Source of the DNA: Tritonibacter multivorans
GTDB taxonomy: Bacteria > Pseudomonadota > Alphaproteobacteria > Rhodobacterales > Rhodobacteraceae
Assembly: GCF_001458415.1 (NCBI RefSeq)
Contig: NZ_CYSD01000031.1
Span: 1-64,000 of the forward strand
Length of the DNA stretch: 64,000 nt
Direction of reading: 5' to 3'
The notes beneath the pieces were generated by a model. It had not been told where the DNA came from. It ran no database searches and saw nothing but the letters and a program-made list of their open reading frames with translations. This document shows positions 1 through 7,761 of the stretch, piece by piece. The stretch's first letter is position 1, and each line of letters opens with the position of its first letter. Made by a program: the position numbers and the translations under genes.

Positions 1-629
1 ATCTTATTGTCATGGGCGTCGGATTTCGCCCAGATCACAAACACATCGGCAATCGGGCTGTTGGTGATCCAGTTCTTGGCCCCGGAAACCAAATACCCCC
101 CGTCCACTTTCTTGGCGCGGGTGATCATCGACCCGGGGTCTGATCCGTGATCGGGTTCGGTCAGGCCAAAGCAGCCCACCCATGCGCCGCTTGCCAGTTT
201 GGGTAGGTATTTTTGCCGTTGGTCTTCGGAGCCATAGGCAAAGATCGGGTGCATCACCAGCGAGCTTTGCACCGACATGGCAGACCGGTAGCCGCTGTCG
301 ACACGTTCGACCTCGCGGGCAACAAGCCCGTAAGACACATAGTTGGCGCCGACGCAGCCATACGCTTCGGGGAGGGTCGGCCCCAGAAGGCCCAGCTCGC
401 CCATTTCGCTCATGATGTCGCGGTGAAACACCTCGTGGCGGTTGGCCTCGATCGCGCGGGGTTTCAGCTTGTCCTGGCAGTAGGCATGCGCGGTGTCGCG
501 GATCATGCGCTCTTCCTCAGAGAGAAGGTCTTCAATCAGAAAGGGATCTTCCCAAACAAGCGCCGCAGGTTTCGCGCGCGCGTCTTCGGGGGTGGCAGGG
601 CTGAAGCTGAGGTGTTCACTTGCGTGCAT
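1..629 (-). CDS. gcdH: Glutaryl-CoA dehydrogenase, 5' part (gene runs off the window start)
   Basis: The minus strand reads an open frame from an ATG at 629-627 to the window edge, giving the N-terminal 209 residues of an acyl-CoA dehydrogenase-fold flavoenzyme. The frame contains [46 protein letters not shown] and [10 protein letters not shown], which together resemble glutaryl-CoA dehydrogenase more than other acyl-CoA dehydrogenases. The family oxidises and decarboxylates glutaryl-CoA to crotonyl-CoA in lysine and tryptophan breakdown, passing electrons to ETF. The start has a GGAG ribosome site about 9 nt upstream. The C-terminal half, including the catalytic Glu, lies outside the window. 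Another short-chain acyl-CoA dehydrogenase is possible but less likely. Confidence 0.85.
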   Translation of the reverse strand, partial: MHASEHLSFSPATPEDARAKPAALVWEDPFLIEDLLSEEERMIRDTAHAYCQDKLKPRAIEANRHEVFHRDIMSEMGELGLLGPTLPEAYGCVGANYVSYGLVAREVERVDSGYRSAMSVQSSLVMHPIFAYGSEDQRQKYLPKLASGAWVGCFGLTEPDHGSDPGSMITRAKKVDGGYLVSGAKNWITNSPIADVFVIWAKSDAHDNK

Positions 630-969
630 TTTCCGGGTCTCCCTATTTTGGAACCAGCGCTTCGAAACGGTCCGGTTCCTGAAGTCATGGTTCAATGTGA
701 GTGCATCAATCCATTTCACCAGTTCTAGGGGGCACAGTTCACCAGTTGGCGCGATACGGCAAGATGCCTTTGCGTTGGCAGGAAAAATGAGCGGCGGGCG
801 AATTTTCTGCGACGGAACCTTAAGAAAGCTGCGTTTAACTTTAAGCGCCCAATTCTTGCCGTGAAAAACAAGTAGCACGGCAGGTGCGGGCTGAGCGGCC
901 ATTGCGCCGTCTTCTGCAGAACGGATCAAACCTCGGGTCGCCCGACGGCAAACTCAAAAGGGTGCTTGC
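630..969. promoter_or_regulatory. Divergent intergenic region between gcdH and the T6SS locus
   Basis: This 340-nt stretch holds no convincing gene. It must carry the gcdH promoter (minus) and a promoter for the first T6SS unit (plus). Two structures stand out: a 16-nt motif at 802-817 that recurs upstream of tssA, and a 7-bp inverted repeat TGCCGTG/CACGGCA at 857-863 and 876-882 with a 12-nt spacer. No confident -35/-10 pair was found. Confidence 0.5.
802..817 (+). promoter_or_regulatory. T6SS-associated promoter motif, copy 1
   Basis: ATTTTCTGCGACGGAA at 802-817 matches 15 of 16 bases of ATTTTCCGCGACGGAA at 8785-8800. The second copy forms the dyad TTTCCG-CGA-CGGAAA. The copies lie 152 and 169 nt before the first start codons of the two T6SS transcription units (970 and 8970). 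A shared regulator-binding site is inferred; the protein is unknown. Confidence 0.4.
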
Positions 970-1059
970 ATGTTGAAATCGAAACTTGCCCCAAAGGACA
1001 AGGTTTTGCGCAACGCGTATGGCATGGTTAAGTCACTCTCTGTCTGGGGTGTTAAATGA
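970..1059 (+). CDS. 29-codon ORF translationally coupled to the kinase-like gene
   Basis: ATG at 970 opens a 29-residue frame ending at TGA 1057-1059. The stop overlaps the ATG of the next gene (ATGA at 1056-1059). An AAAGGG ribosome site lies about 8 nt upstream. The peptide is very basic (7 Lys and 1 Arg in 29 residues), starts MLKSKLAPKDK and ends SLSVWGVK, with no membrane segment. It could be a genuine small protein or a leader peptide that couples translation to the downstream gene. I recognise no family. The overlap and ribosome site are seen directly; function is not assignable. Confidence 0.4.
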   Translation: MLKSKLAPKDKVLRNAYGMVKSLSVWGVK

Positions 1060-1646
1060 ACACGCAGTGTATCGGACTGTCGGAAGACCCCGGTATTTCA
1101 CCCACCCTGCCGTCAAGGTTCCGGCGTCTTTCGGACGGCGTTCTGGAGCAACGTCCGCGCTCTGACATTGGGGCGGCGGGGCGGCATCTGCTGCGCAATG
1201 AAGCAATGACTTTGGCGCGTTTGGCGGGGTGGCTTGCGCCAAAGCTTGTTGAATTTGTGGACGGCCAGAACATGGTGTTGCGGCGCCAGTTTGTTGCGGG
1301 CCCGACGCTGAGCGATGTTGACCGGTCCCTCTGGTCGCCTTTGCTGGCAGATTTCGCAGGAAACCTGGCGGGGGTGCATGAACGTGGGCTGGTCCATGGC
1401 GACCTGCGGCCAGAGAACCTCATTGTGACAGGGGATGGCCTGATTGCGATCGATTGGGAACATGCTTTGACCATCGGGGCTGACATTGCATCGCGTTCCG
1501 CGCGGGCGGCGACGCCGGGCTATTCGCATCCTCGGCTGATCTGGGGGCGCGGGCAGGTGGATGAGGATTTGGATAGGTTTTCGATTTATCAAATGCTGGG
1601 TGGGGAAAATCCGCTCTTGGAGGATGCAGAGCCCGTTATGTTCTGA
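1056..1646 (+). CDS. Small protein-kinase-fold protein, T6SS-associated
   Basis: A 196-residue protein with kinase-fold motifs: NEAMTLARL (48-56) fits helix C with its conserved Glu49, HGDLRPENLI (114-123) is a catalytic-loop motif with Asp116, and AIDWE (131-135) holds the metal-binding Asp133 in place of DFG. It is shorter than a full Ser/Thr kinase and resembles compact RIO/Bud32 or lipopolysaccharide-kinase-like proteins. There is no membrane segment. The place where the ATP-anchoring Lys is expected reads VLEQRPRS (29-36), so the Lys may be missing. In other T6SSs a kinase (PpkA), a phosphatase (PppA) and an FHA protein control firing. Here an FHA gene is present at 20860 but no phosphatase was found. 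Role in post-translational T6SS control is inferred. Confidence 0.65.
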   Translation: MNTQCIGLSEDPGISPTLPSRFRRLSDGVLEQRPRSDIGAAGRHLLRNEAMTLARLAGWLAPKLVEFVDGQNMVLRRQFVAGPTLSDVDRSLWSPLLADFAGNLAGVHERGLVHGDLRPENLIVTGDGLIAIDWEHALTIGADIASRSARAATPGYSHPRLIWGRGQVDEDLDRFSIYQMLGGENPLLEDAEPVMF

Positions 1647-1754
1647 GCATGTAAAAGAAATTGAAATAAGCTGTCTTTTACGTTCAACGGAAACCAGTCA
1701 TATTTGGCGCAAAATAAGAATCGATGGCACGATTCACGAGAGGCAAAGCAGAAG

Positions 1755-3701
1755 ATGAGTGACGCAGCGGCAGATCTGATCAAACTTAGCGTAGACGGTT
1801 CGCTGGAGCTGGAAGTGATCGACTTCTCGCTGCGCGAGGGGCTGTCCGAAGTGCCCGTCTATAACCTGACCGTTCTGGATCAGACGCAGACGTTGGATGC
1901 TTTGGTCGGGCAGCCTTGCACCTTGGCGTTTCCCGAAGACCTTTTCGAGGTCGCGCCGCGTGATTTTGCAGGTCTTGTAATGGCGGCAGAGCGCGTGCTG
2001 GACGCGACCGGGTCGCCTATGCTGCGCCTCAAGGTGCAACCGGTTCTCGCGGTGCTGGGGCTGAGCGTGCATAGCGCAATGTATCAAAACAAAGATGCTG
2101 TCGATATCGTCAAAGAGGTTCTGGCGCGCAACGGCCTTTCCCGGCTCAAGATTTCTGGGTCCAAAGGCAAAGCCAAACGCGAGACAGTGATCCAATATAA
2201 TGAAAACGACCTCGAATTCTGTCGCAGAATTCTGGCCGAAGAGGGGCTGGCGTTTTACTTCCATGACGGCAGCGCTGCTGACACGCTGGTCATTCATGAT
2301 GTGCAAAACCCTTTTCCCAAAGGGGCGGGGGGTATTGAGCTGACGGACGCGGAAATGTCGGACGTCGAACGCATGGAGGCCTCGCAGCTTAGCCTGCGCC
2401 GCGCGCTGCGCCCCGATAAGGTCGAGCTGACGCATTATGATGCGGAAAAGGCCGATATGGCCACGGCCGGACCTGCCGTATCAAGCGCTGCCAAGACAAC
2501 AGAAACCCCAAGCGTGGTAGAGTATCGCCATGTCACCATTGGCGATCTGAAAACCAATGAGCTGAAGGTATTGGCTGCCGCAGAACAGGCGCCGGAACTG
2601 GGGCTTAGCGGCACGTGCGAGCATCCCGGTATGTTCATTGGCCAAGAACTTGACATTGCCAGCGCCAATCAACCGGATCTGGCCGGGCGTTATGTGGTGA
2701 TCGGGCTGACCTATACCCCCAAGCGCGGCAATGCCGTGTCCTGCCAGTTCGAAGCGGTCTCTGCTGACAATCTTCCCGCCCCCGAGCGTCTACCAAAGCC
2801 GCTGATCGCAGGCGTCCACAATGCCATTGTTGTGGGGGGCAGCAGCGCGAAAGCTGGTGAGGTGGCCTGTGACGCGGAAGGGCGCGTTCAGGTGCGGTTT
2901 TTCTGGGACAAAACCAGCAGCGCCAGTGGCTACTTACGGGTTGCAGAACCCTATGCCGGCAATGGCTATGGCAGCCAGTTCCTGCCGCGTGTGGGACACG
3001 AGGTTCTGGTGTCTTTCCTGCACGGCGATCCAGATGCGCCCGTAATCACTGGCCAGATTTACACTGACAAACACAAACCGCCCTTTGCCGAGAAGAATTC
3101 TACCAAGTCGGGCATTCGCACCAAGCTGGAGGGCGATCCCAATGAGCTGGAGTTCGACGATAAAAAAGGCGCAGAGCTGATTGGCCTGCGCGCTGCAAAG
3201 GACTTTGAACTGCTGGTGACCGAAAACGTCACCCGGGACGTCAAAAAGCTCGACACCACCAAGATTGGCGAAACAAGCAAGCTGGACATTGGTAAGAACT
3301 GGGAAATCGCTGTCACTGAAGCGCAGACCAACAGTGCCAAAAGCCGAACCTCGACCATCACCGAAGGCGAAACGGTTGAGGCCAAGGAAATCACCTTGGA
3401 AGGGTCGTCCAAGATCACGCTCAAGGTTGGGTCCTCGAAAATCGAGCTGAGCTCGAGCGGGATCAAAATTGACGCGCCAAAAGTGGAAATCTCCGGCTCC
3501 AGCAAGGTGGATGTAAAAAGCGATGCGACACTGTCGCTGTCTGGCCTCTCCAGCAAGCTGGAAGCAAAGACAACGCTTGATCTGAAAGGTTTGAATATCG
3601 CGGCCAAAGGCAGCGCCATGGTCAAGGTCGAAGGACCAATGGCCGAAGTCTCGGCCTCGGGCGTGCTGACGCTCAAAGGCTCAATGGCAATGATCAACTA
3701 A
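1755..3701 (+). CDS. vgrG: T6SS spike protein VgrG
   Basis: A 648-residue VgrG (TssI), the trimeric spike that sits on the Hcp tube and is tipped by PAAR. The N-terminal part (about 1-350) is gp27-like, including QYNENDLEFCRRILAEEGL. The middle is the gp5 OB-fold with VRFFWDK and SQFLPRVGHEVLVSF. From about 450 a repetitive Ser/Lys/Ile-rich segment forms the triple-stranded beta-helix needle, ending at GSMAMIN. There is no C-terminal extension, so this is not an evolved VgrG carrying a toxin. I chose ATG 1755 (MSDAAADLIKL) because family similarity begins there; an in-frame start at 1704 would add 17 residues. The PAAR gene downstream fits a spike operon. Confidence 0.95.
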   Translation: MSDAAADLIKLSVDGSLELEVIDFSLREGLSEVPVYNLTVLDQTQTLDALVGQPCTLAFPEDLFEVAPRDFAGLVMAAERVLDATGSPMLRLKVQPVLAVLGLSVHSAMYQNKDAVDIVKEVLARNGLSRLKISGSKGKAKRETVIQYNENDLEFCRRILAEEGLAFYFHDGSAADTLVIHDVQNPFPKGAGGIELTDAEMSDVERMEASQLSLRRALRPDKVELTHYDAEKADMATAGPAVSSAAKTTETPSVVEYRHVTIGDLKTNELKVLAAAEQAPELGLSGTCEHPGMFIGQELDIASANQPDLAGRYVVIGLTYTPKRGNAVSCQFEAVSADNLPAPERLPKPLIAGVHNAIVVGGSSAKAGEVACDAEGRVQVRFFWDKTSSASGYLRVAEPYAGNGYGSQFLPRVGHEVLVSFLHGDPDAPVITGQIYTDKHKPPFAEKNSTKSGIRTKLEGDPNELEFDDKKGAELIGLRAAKDFELLVTENVTRDVKKLDTTKIGETSKLDIGKNWEIAVTEAQTNSAKSRTSTITEGETVEAKEITLEGSSKITLKVGSSKIELSSSGIKIDAPKVEISGSSKVDVKSDATLSLSGLSSKLEAKTTLDLKGLNIAAKGSAMVKVEGPMAEVSASGVLTLKGSMAMIN

Positions 3702-3715
3702 GGGGCAGCAGCACA

Positions 3716-4312
3716 GTGCGGAAAATGCCGTTTGAAACCAGCGCTCCGATCCTAGAGCGTTTCGCCCCAACCGAAGAGGCACAGGAGGTCATTTCAGCTG
3801 AAATGACCCCGGCAGAGACGGTGGCGGCTTTGTTGAAAGAAGAATTGTTGTCAGATCTGGCGAACTTTTTTGCGCATGGCATGCCACCGCGTGAAGGGGT
3901 CTGCTGGGCCGTGGCGGTGCACCGTGATGTGGCCAAAGCGCTGGGGCGCAAGATTGTGCCCGATGTGGCCGCCATTTTGGCGTTGGCTGAAAACTGGGTG
4001 CGTGATCCCCAAGAGGGGCGCCGTGTCCAATTGATGCAGGCCGGTGAAACCCGCAACAGCTCTGATCCTGTCAGTTGGCTGTGTAATGCAGTGGCCTGGA
4101 ACGGGTCGGGCAGTATGGGGCCGGTGGATGGCCCTGTGGTGCTTCCGCCCAAAGGGCTGCATGCCTCGGCTTTGCTGGGGGCTGTGGCGCTTTTGGTGGG
4201 CGATACAAAAGACGGTTTTCAGGTGGTTCTGAACAGTGCCTATCAACGCGGGTTGGAGGTGGCCGAAGGCGGCTGGCCGCTTGCCGACCTTGCACAGAGC
4301 GACGGGGTGTAA
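3716..4312 (+). CDS. Conserved hypothetical protein between vgrG and PAAR
   Basis: A 198-residue, probably cytosolic protein lacking signal peptide and membrane segments. Recognisable stretches are FFAHGMPPREGVCWAVAVHR (about residues 57-76) and DPVSWLCNAVAWNGSGSMGP (about 117-136). The position between vgrG and PAAR suggests an adaptor or chaperone loading something onto the spike, or a spike-assembly factor. It may correspond to the DUF6931 family, but I could not check this. The GTG at 3716 is preferred over ATG 3725 because AAGGGG at 3700-3705 is well spaced for it. No catalytic motif is visible, so a toxin role cannot be shown or excluded. Confidence 0.7.
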   Translation: MRKMPFETSAPILERFAPTEEAQEVISAEMTPAETVAALLKEELLSDLANFFAHGMPPREGVCWAVAVHRDVAKALGRKIVPDVAAILALAENWVRDPQEGRRVQLMQAGETRNSSDPVSWLCNAVAWNGSGSMGPVDGPVVLPPKGLHASALLGAVALLVGDTKDGFQVVLNSAYQRGLEVAEGGWPLADLAQSDGV

Positions 4313-4316
4313 GGCC

Positions 4317-4613
4317 ATGCCAGGGATGCCAGCAGCCCGCGTGGGCGACACCCATGTCTGCCCGATGGTCACGGGCGTTGTTCCCCATGTCGGCGGACCG
4401 ATTTCAACCCCGTCAGCCCCCACTGTTCTGATCGGCAAAATGCCTGCTGCAGGCCTTGGCAGCGTGGCGGTCTGCGTGGGGCCACCGGACACTGTGGTCA
4501 AAGGAAGCAGTACCGTTCTGGTTGGAAAGAAGCCACAGGCAAGGCTGGGCGATACCTGTGCCCATGGGGGCACAATTGTGATGGGCTGCGTAACCGTTTT
4601 GGTCGGCGGGTAG
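4317..4613 (+). CDS. PAAR-domain spike tip protein
   Basis: A 98-residue protein made only of the PAAR domain. It starts MPGMPAARVGDTHVCPM and holds the repeated PAAR-type turns GPISTPSAPTVLIGKMPAAG, TVVKGSSTVLVGKKPQARLG and DTCAHGGTIVMGCVTVLVGG. The PAAR fold is a Zn-binding cone that sharpens the VgrG tip and can dock cargo. His and Cys residues in the HVCP and CAHGG segments fit the Zn site. There is no extra domain, so it is a plain tip and not a PAAR-toxin fusion. The ATG at 4317 lies 4 nt after the upstream stop. Confidence 0.93.
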   Translation: MPGMPAARVGDTHVCPMVTGVVPHVGGPISTPSAPTVLIGKMPAAGLGSVAVCVGPPDTVVKGSSTVLVGKKPQARLGDTCAHGGTIVMGCVTVLVGG

Positions 4614-4777
4614 TCTTTTTAATCTGCTGTTAGTCAGTGTCTTTTTAAAAAATGAATATTGTTTGCGTCTTTCGCATCGCGGCGGTGAAACTCTCACAAT
4701 TTCGCCGCAATGGGGTTTTACGCAGCAAGTCAAAGTTGTTCTGACAGGTCGGGCAAGGGCCCTGTTTGGAGCATTGG
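4614..4777. other. Short intergenic region after PAAR
   Basis: The 164 nt are more A/T-rich than their surroundings and hold a 10-bp direct repeat GTCTTTTTAA (4613-4622 and 4639-4648). A GCGGCG...CGCCGC inverted repeat follows just downstream, around 4680-4710. This may terminate the vgrG-PAAR unit or hold a promoter for the next three genes. No canonical terminator with a 3' T-run is visible. Confidence 0.3.
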
Positions 4778-5677
4778 ATGCGGCCCAGTAGGGCCTTAGG
4801 TTGGGAAAAGGTTGTCTTTGAAATGACACCGGGCGGATGGCGCGTATTTCGCGAAATTTATCTGAGGATCATTCTGTCGGTCCTCACTGTGACTGCGGCG
4901 ATGTTGATGCTGCAAAACTCGTTGAACCAGCTCAAGCTCCGCTCTCTGGCGGCAGAAGCGACGTCATCGCGTTTGCAGATATCCGCAGCGACCATCGAAT
5001 CCGCCATTGTGCGGGCTGAGGCGCTTGGCCTTGCGATGGACGAAATGGCTGGCCTGCAGGATCTGTTGGACCGAGAACGCGCAAGAGATGCCAGCCTGGC
5101 GCAAATCGCAATTGTGTCCCCTATTGGCGTGCCAATTCTGGCGTCTGGCGATGCGCTTGCCGATATGGAGCCGATTTTGCGGCGTGTCCTCTCTGGCCGC
5201 GAGAAAACCGCATTGGTTGATGCAGGTGAGGCGCTGTTTACCGGTCGCGTGGTGTTTGATTCCAGCAATGCGGTGATGGGCGCTGTGATCCTGACCACCC
5301 CAACAGAGCTTTACCTCGGCCGCGCTTACAGCGCTTTTGGTGAAATGAACCGCAGCTATCTGATCATTTTTGGATTGGTCGCAGCCGTTCTCATTCCCTT
5401 TATCCTGTTCCAGTTCAGGGGCGTCAGTACTGCCTTTCGGGCGCTGGATCCGGCTTGCATTGGCGCTGCCCCCCCTGCGGGGGCCGGTGCGGCTGATGCA
5501 GATGTCAGCGCAGCAATTGCCGAAGGCGATAGGCAGGTTGCCGCAGCCGTAGCTGAACTGGCGCAGATGCTGCGCGACAGCAGCCCAGAAAATCCTGCGA
5601 CGGAACCACAGGTCAACGGCGTGAAAACAAATAACGATCCGCAGACAAGCGGGCATGTGGGGAGAGACATCGCATGA
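4778..5677 (+). CDS. Two-helix membrane protein with periplasmic sensor-like domain and no output domain
   Basis: A 299-residue protein. A first membrane helix (around residues 26-45, IILSVLTVTAAMLMLQ) is followed by a periplasmic region of about 140 residues that looks like a CACHE-type sensor (IAIVSPIGVPILASG, AVMGAVILTTPTELYL). A second helix (YLIIFGLVAAVLIPFILFQF) leads into an Ala-rich cytoplasmic tail of about 85 residues. There is no kinase, cyclase or methyl-accepting domain. ATG 4778 has GGAG six nt upstream; TTG 4766 and ATG 4823 are alternatives. The gene overlaps the next one by ATGA, so the products are probably made together. The next protein begins with a similar sensor module, so pairing is plausible. 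Confidence 0.7.
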   Translation: MRPSRALGWEKVVFEMTPGGWRVFREIYLRIILSVLTVTAAMLMLQNSLNQLKLRSLAAEATSSRLQISAATIESAIVRAEALGLAMDEMAGLQDLLDRERARDASLAQIAIVSPIGVPILASGDALADMEPILRRVLSGREKTALVDAGEALFTGRVVFDSSNAVMGAVILTTPTELYLGRAYSAFGEMNRSYLIIFGLVAAVLIPFILFQFRGVSTAFRALDPACIGAAPPAGAGAADADVSAAIAEGDRQVAAAVAELAQMLRDSSPENPATEPQVNGVKTNNDPQTSGHVGRDIA

Positions 5678-7761
5678 GTGATGCGAGCACGTCGACAGCA
5701 GACAAACCGGAAACCAAAGGCGGGATCTCTTTGATCTCGGGCTTTTCGCGCCGCCTGTTCCTAAGCACCACGCTGGCCATGATCGTGGCCGCGGTGCTGA
5801 GCCTGATGGCAACCGTGGTGCTGTTCAACACATCGCTGCGCCCCTATCTTCTGGAGAAGGCGCGTGCGGTTGCGGAATCGGTGCAGCATGACATTGCCTA
5901 TGCGATGGAAATTGGCATTCCGTTCGACAAAATTCGCGGCTTGGATGCGCATATTGCAACCCTTGTTGCAGAACATCCCGAGGTCGCAGATCTGCGTGTG
6001 GTGATCGGCAATGGCACAGACGATCCAGCATCCCAGCCCGCTGCAGAGCAGGCTGCGCAGGGATTGGGCATCGTTGGTGCCATTCACGATGTGGCCACCA
6101 TTCTGTTGCAGGTGGAAAGCGACGCAGAAGTTGTCGCGGTTGACGTCCTGCACGAGGGGCAGGTGCTCGCCAAAGTCGAAGCGCGCCTGGATGAAAGCTA
6201 CCTGAATGGCAAAATGACTTCGGTGTTCTTCGACACGCTGGTCATCTTGATCGCAGTATCTCTGGTGGCCCTCGAAGTGGTTGTGGTACTGTCGACCTCG
6301 CAATTGACCGAGCCGTTCCGCCGTGTTGAGCGCGCCGTGAATGGCCGCGCGGCGGGGGATCTGCGCCAATACACCGTGGGTGCAGAAAAGGGTCGCCTGA
6401 ACGCGTTTATTACCCGGATTAACGCCCAGAACGCGGCTCTACGTGACCGTCTTGCGGCGGCAATGCAGGGTCTGCGCGAGGGGGACTTGCTGTCCAGTCT
6501 TAGGCATTTTGGCGATCGCACCGGCCTGTTTGCGCAGGATAAGGGCCAGAAAGCCTCCATCATCGATGCGCGGATCCCGCTCTTTGTGTTCTGCTTTGCC
6601 GAAGAACTGCAGAAATCCTTCTTGCCCCTGTTCGTCGCAGAGTTTCACCGCGAAAGTGACCTTTTTTCGCGCGATATTATGATGGGGCTGCCGATTTCGG
6701 CCTTTATGTTCGTGATTGCCGCCTTCACGCCTTTTGCGGGCAAGTTGGTCGACAAATTCGGGAATAAAACCCTGTTTCTGGCGGGGCTTGTGCCGGCTGT
6801 TGGCGGCTATCTCGTTTGCTATCTGGCGCAAAGCGGCAATGAAATCTTGGCAGGCCGCGCGCTGACCGCGGTGGGGTATGCGATCATCACAATCAGCTGC
6901 CAAAGCTATATCGCGACAGTGGTTCCGGCAGAAAAGCGCGCCCGTGGCATGGCGATCTTTGTGGGCGTGCTGATGGCCGCAACCATGTGTGGCACGGCAA
7001 TTGGCGCAATTCTGGCTGATTGGCTGGGCTATAAGCCTGTGTTCCTGGTCGCAACGATCTTTGCATTGATTGCGGGCCTTCTGGGCTGGCAAATGCTGAG
7101 CACCGATCTGCCGAAACCGGAAAAGAAAAAGGCCGCACCCGGTGCAAGTCGTAGTCCGGTGGCCACGTTGATGCGCAACAGCCAGTTCGTTCTGATCGTC
7201 CTGTTCTGCGCCATTCCGGCCAAGGTTATTCTGACCGGGTTCCTGTATCTCTTTGTGCCGATCTATCTGGCGAGCCTGGATGCAACCCAGACCGAAATTG
7301 GCCGCGTCATGATGCTCTATTCGCTGATTATCATCCCGACGAGCCCGCTGGCTTCTGGTTTTGCGGACCGTCTGGGCAAGAACCTGTGGATGGTGATCTT
7401 TGCGACCATTGCGTCCGGCATCGTATTGGTGGGTCTGTACCAAAGCACAAGTGCTGCGATGGTTCTGGCGGTGGTCGCGGCACTGGGGGTTGTGCATGGC
7501 TTCCTGAAAGCCCCGCTGATTGTGGCGGCGATGGAGGCGGCGGAACGCAGCGCGGATATCACGCGCACCGGCGCGCTGAGCTTGCTACGCACTTCTGAAC
7601 GGATCGGTTCCGTGATCGGGCCGGTGATTGTCGCGACCATGTTGGTCTACCTCGACTATGGCGAGGTGGCAGCGATCCTTGGGGCGTCCGTTGCGGTCTT
7701 GGGTGTGATCATGGCGCTTCTTTCGATCAAGGGAGGCGCGTCTGCTCATGTCACGTCTTAA
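5674..7761 (+). CDS. Sensor-HAMP-MFS transporter fusion
   Basis: A 695-residue fusion. A helix at about 28-50, a periplasmic domain of about 135 residues (QHDIAYAMEIGIPFDKIRGL onward) and a second helix (about 188-210) lead into a HAMP-like linker with LTEPFRRVERAVNGRAAGDL and a coiled segment near 245-265. From about residue 300 there is a full 12-helix major facilitator domain with GKLVDKFGNKTLFLAGL (the MFS loop 2-3 motif) and the second-half motif SGFADRLGKNL. Sensing in the periplasm is thus physically joined to a transporter, as in histidine kinases but with MFS as output. It overlaps its neighbours by 4 and 14 nt. The transported compound cannot be read from the sequence. Confidence 0.8.
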   Translation: MSDASTSTADKPETKGGISLISGFSRRLFLSTTLAMIVAAVLSLMATVVLFNTSLRPYLLEKARAVAESVQHDIAYAMEIGIPFDKIRGLDAHIATLVAEHPEVADLRVVIGNGTDDPASQPAAEQAAQGLGIVGAIHDVATILLQVESDAEVVAVDVLHEGQVLAKVEARLDESYLNGKMTSVFFDTLVILIAVSLVALEVVVVLSTSQLTEPFRRVERAVNGRAAGDLRQYTVGAEKGRLNAFITRINAQNAALRDRLAAAMQGLREGDLLSSLRHFGDRTGLFAQDKGQKASIIDARIPLFVFCFAEELQKSFLPLFVAEFHRESDLFSRDIMMGLPISAFMFVIAAFTPFAGKLVDKFGNKTLFLAGLVPAVGGYLVCYLAQSGNEILAGRALTAVGYAIITISCQSYIATVVPAEKRARGMAIFVGVLMAATMCGTAIGAILADWLGYKPVFLVATIFALIAGLLGWQMLSTDLPKPEKKKAAPGASRSPVATLMRNSQFVLIVLFCAIPAKVILTGFLYLFVPIYLASLDATQTEIGRVMMLYSLIIIPTSPLASGFADRLGKNLWMVIFATIASGIVLVGLYQSTSAAMVLAVVAALGVVHGFLKAPLIVAAMEAAERSADITRTGALSLLRTSERIGSVIGPVIVATMLVYLDYGEVAAILGASVAVLGVIMALLSIKGGASAHVTS

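Noticed and set aside
814-840. GGAAC...CGTT as an EcfG-type sigma promoter
   Set aside because: The spacing is 13 nt where about 16-17 is needed, and copy 2 of the motif lacks it.
4652-4744. 30-codon frame after the PAAR gene
   Set aside because: No ribosome site upstream and it lies in an A/T-rich region with repeats; no sign of coding.
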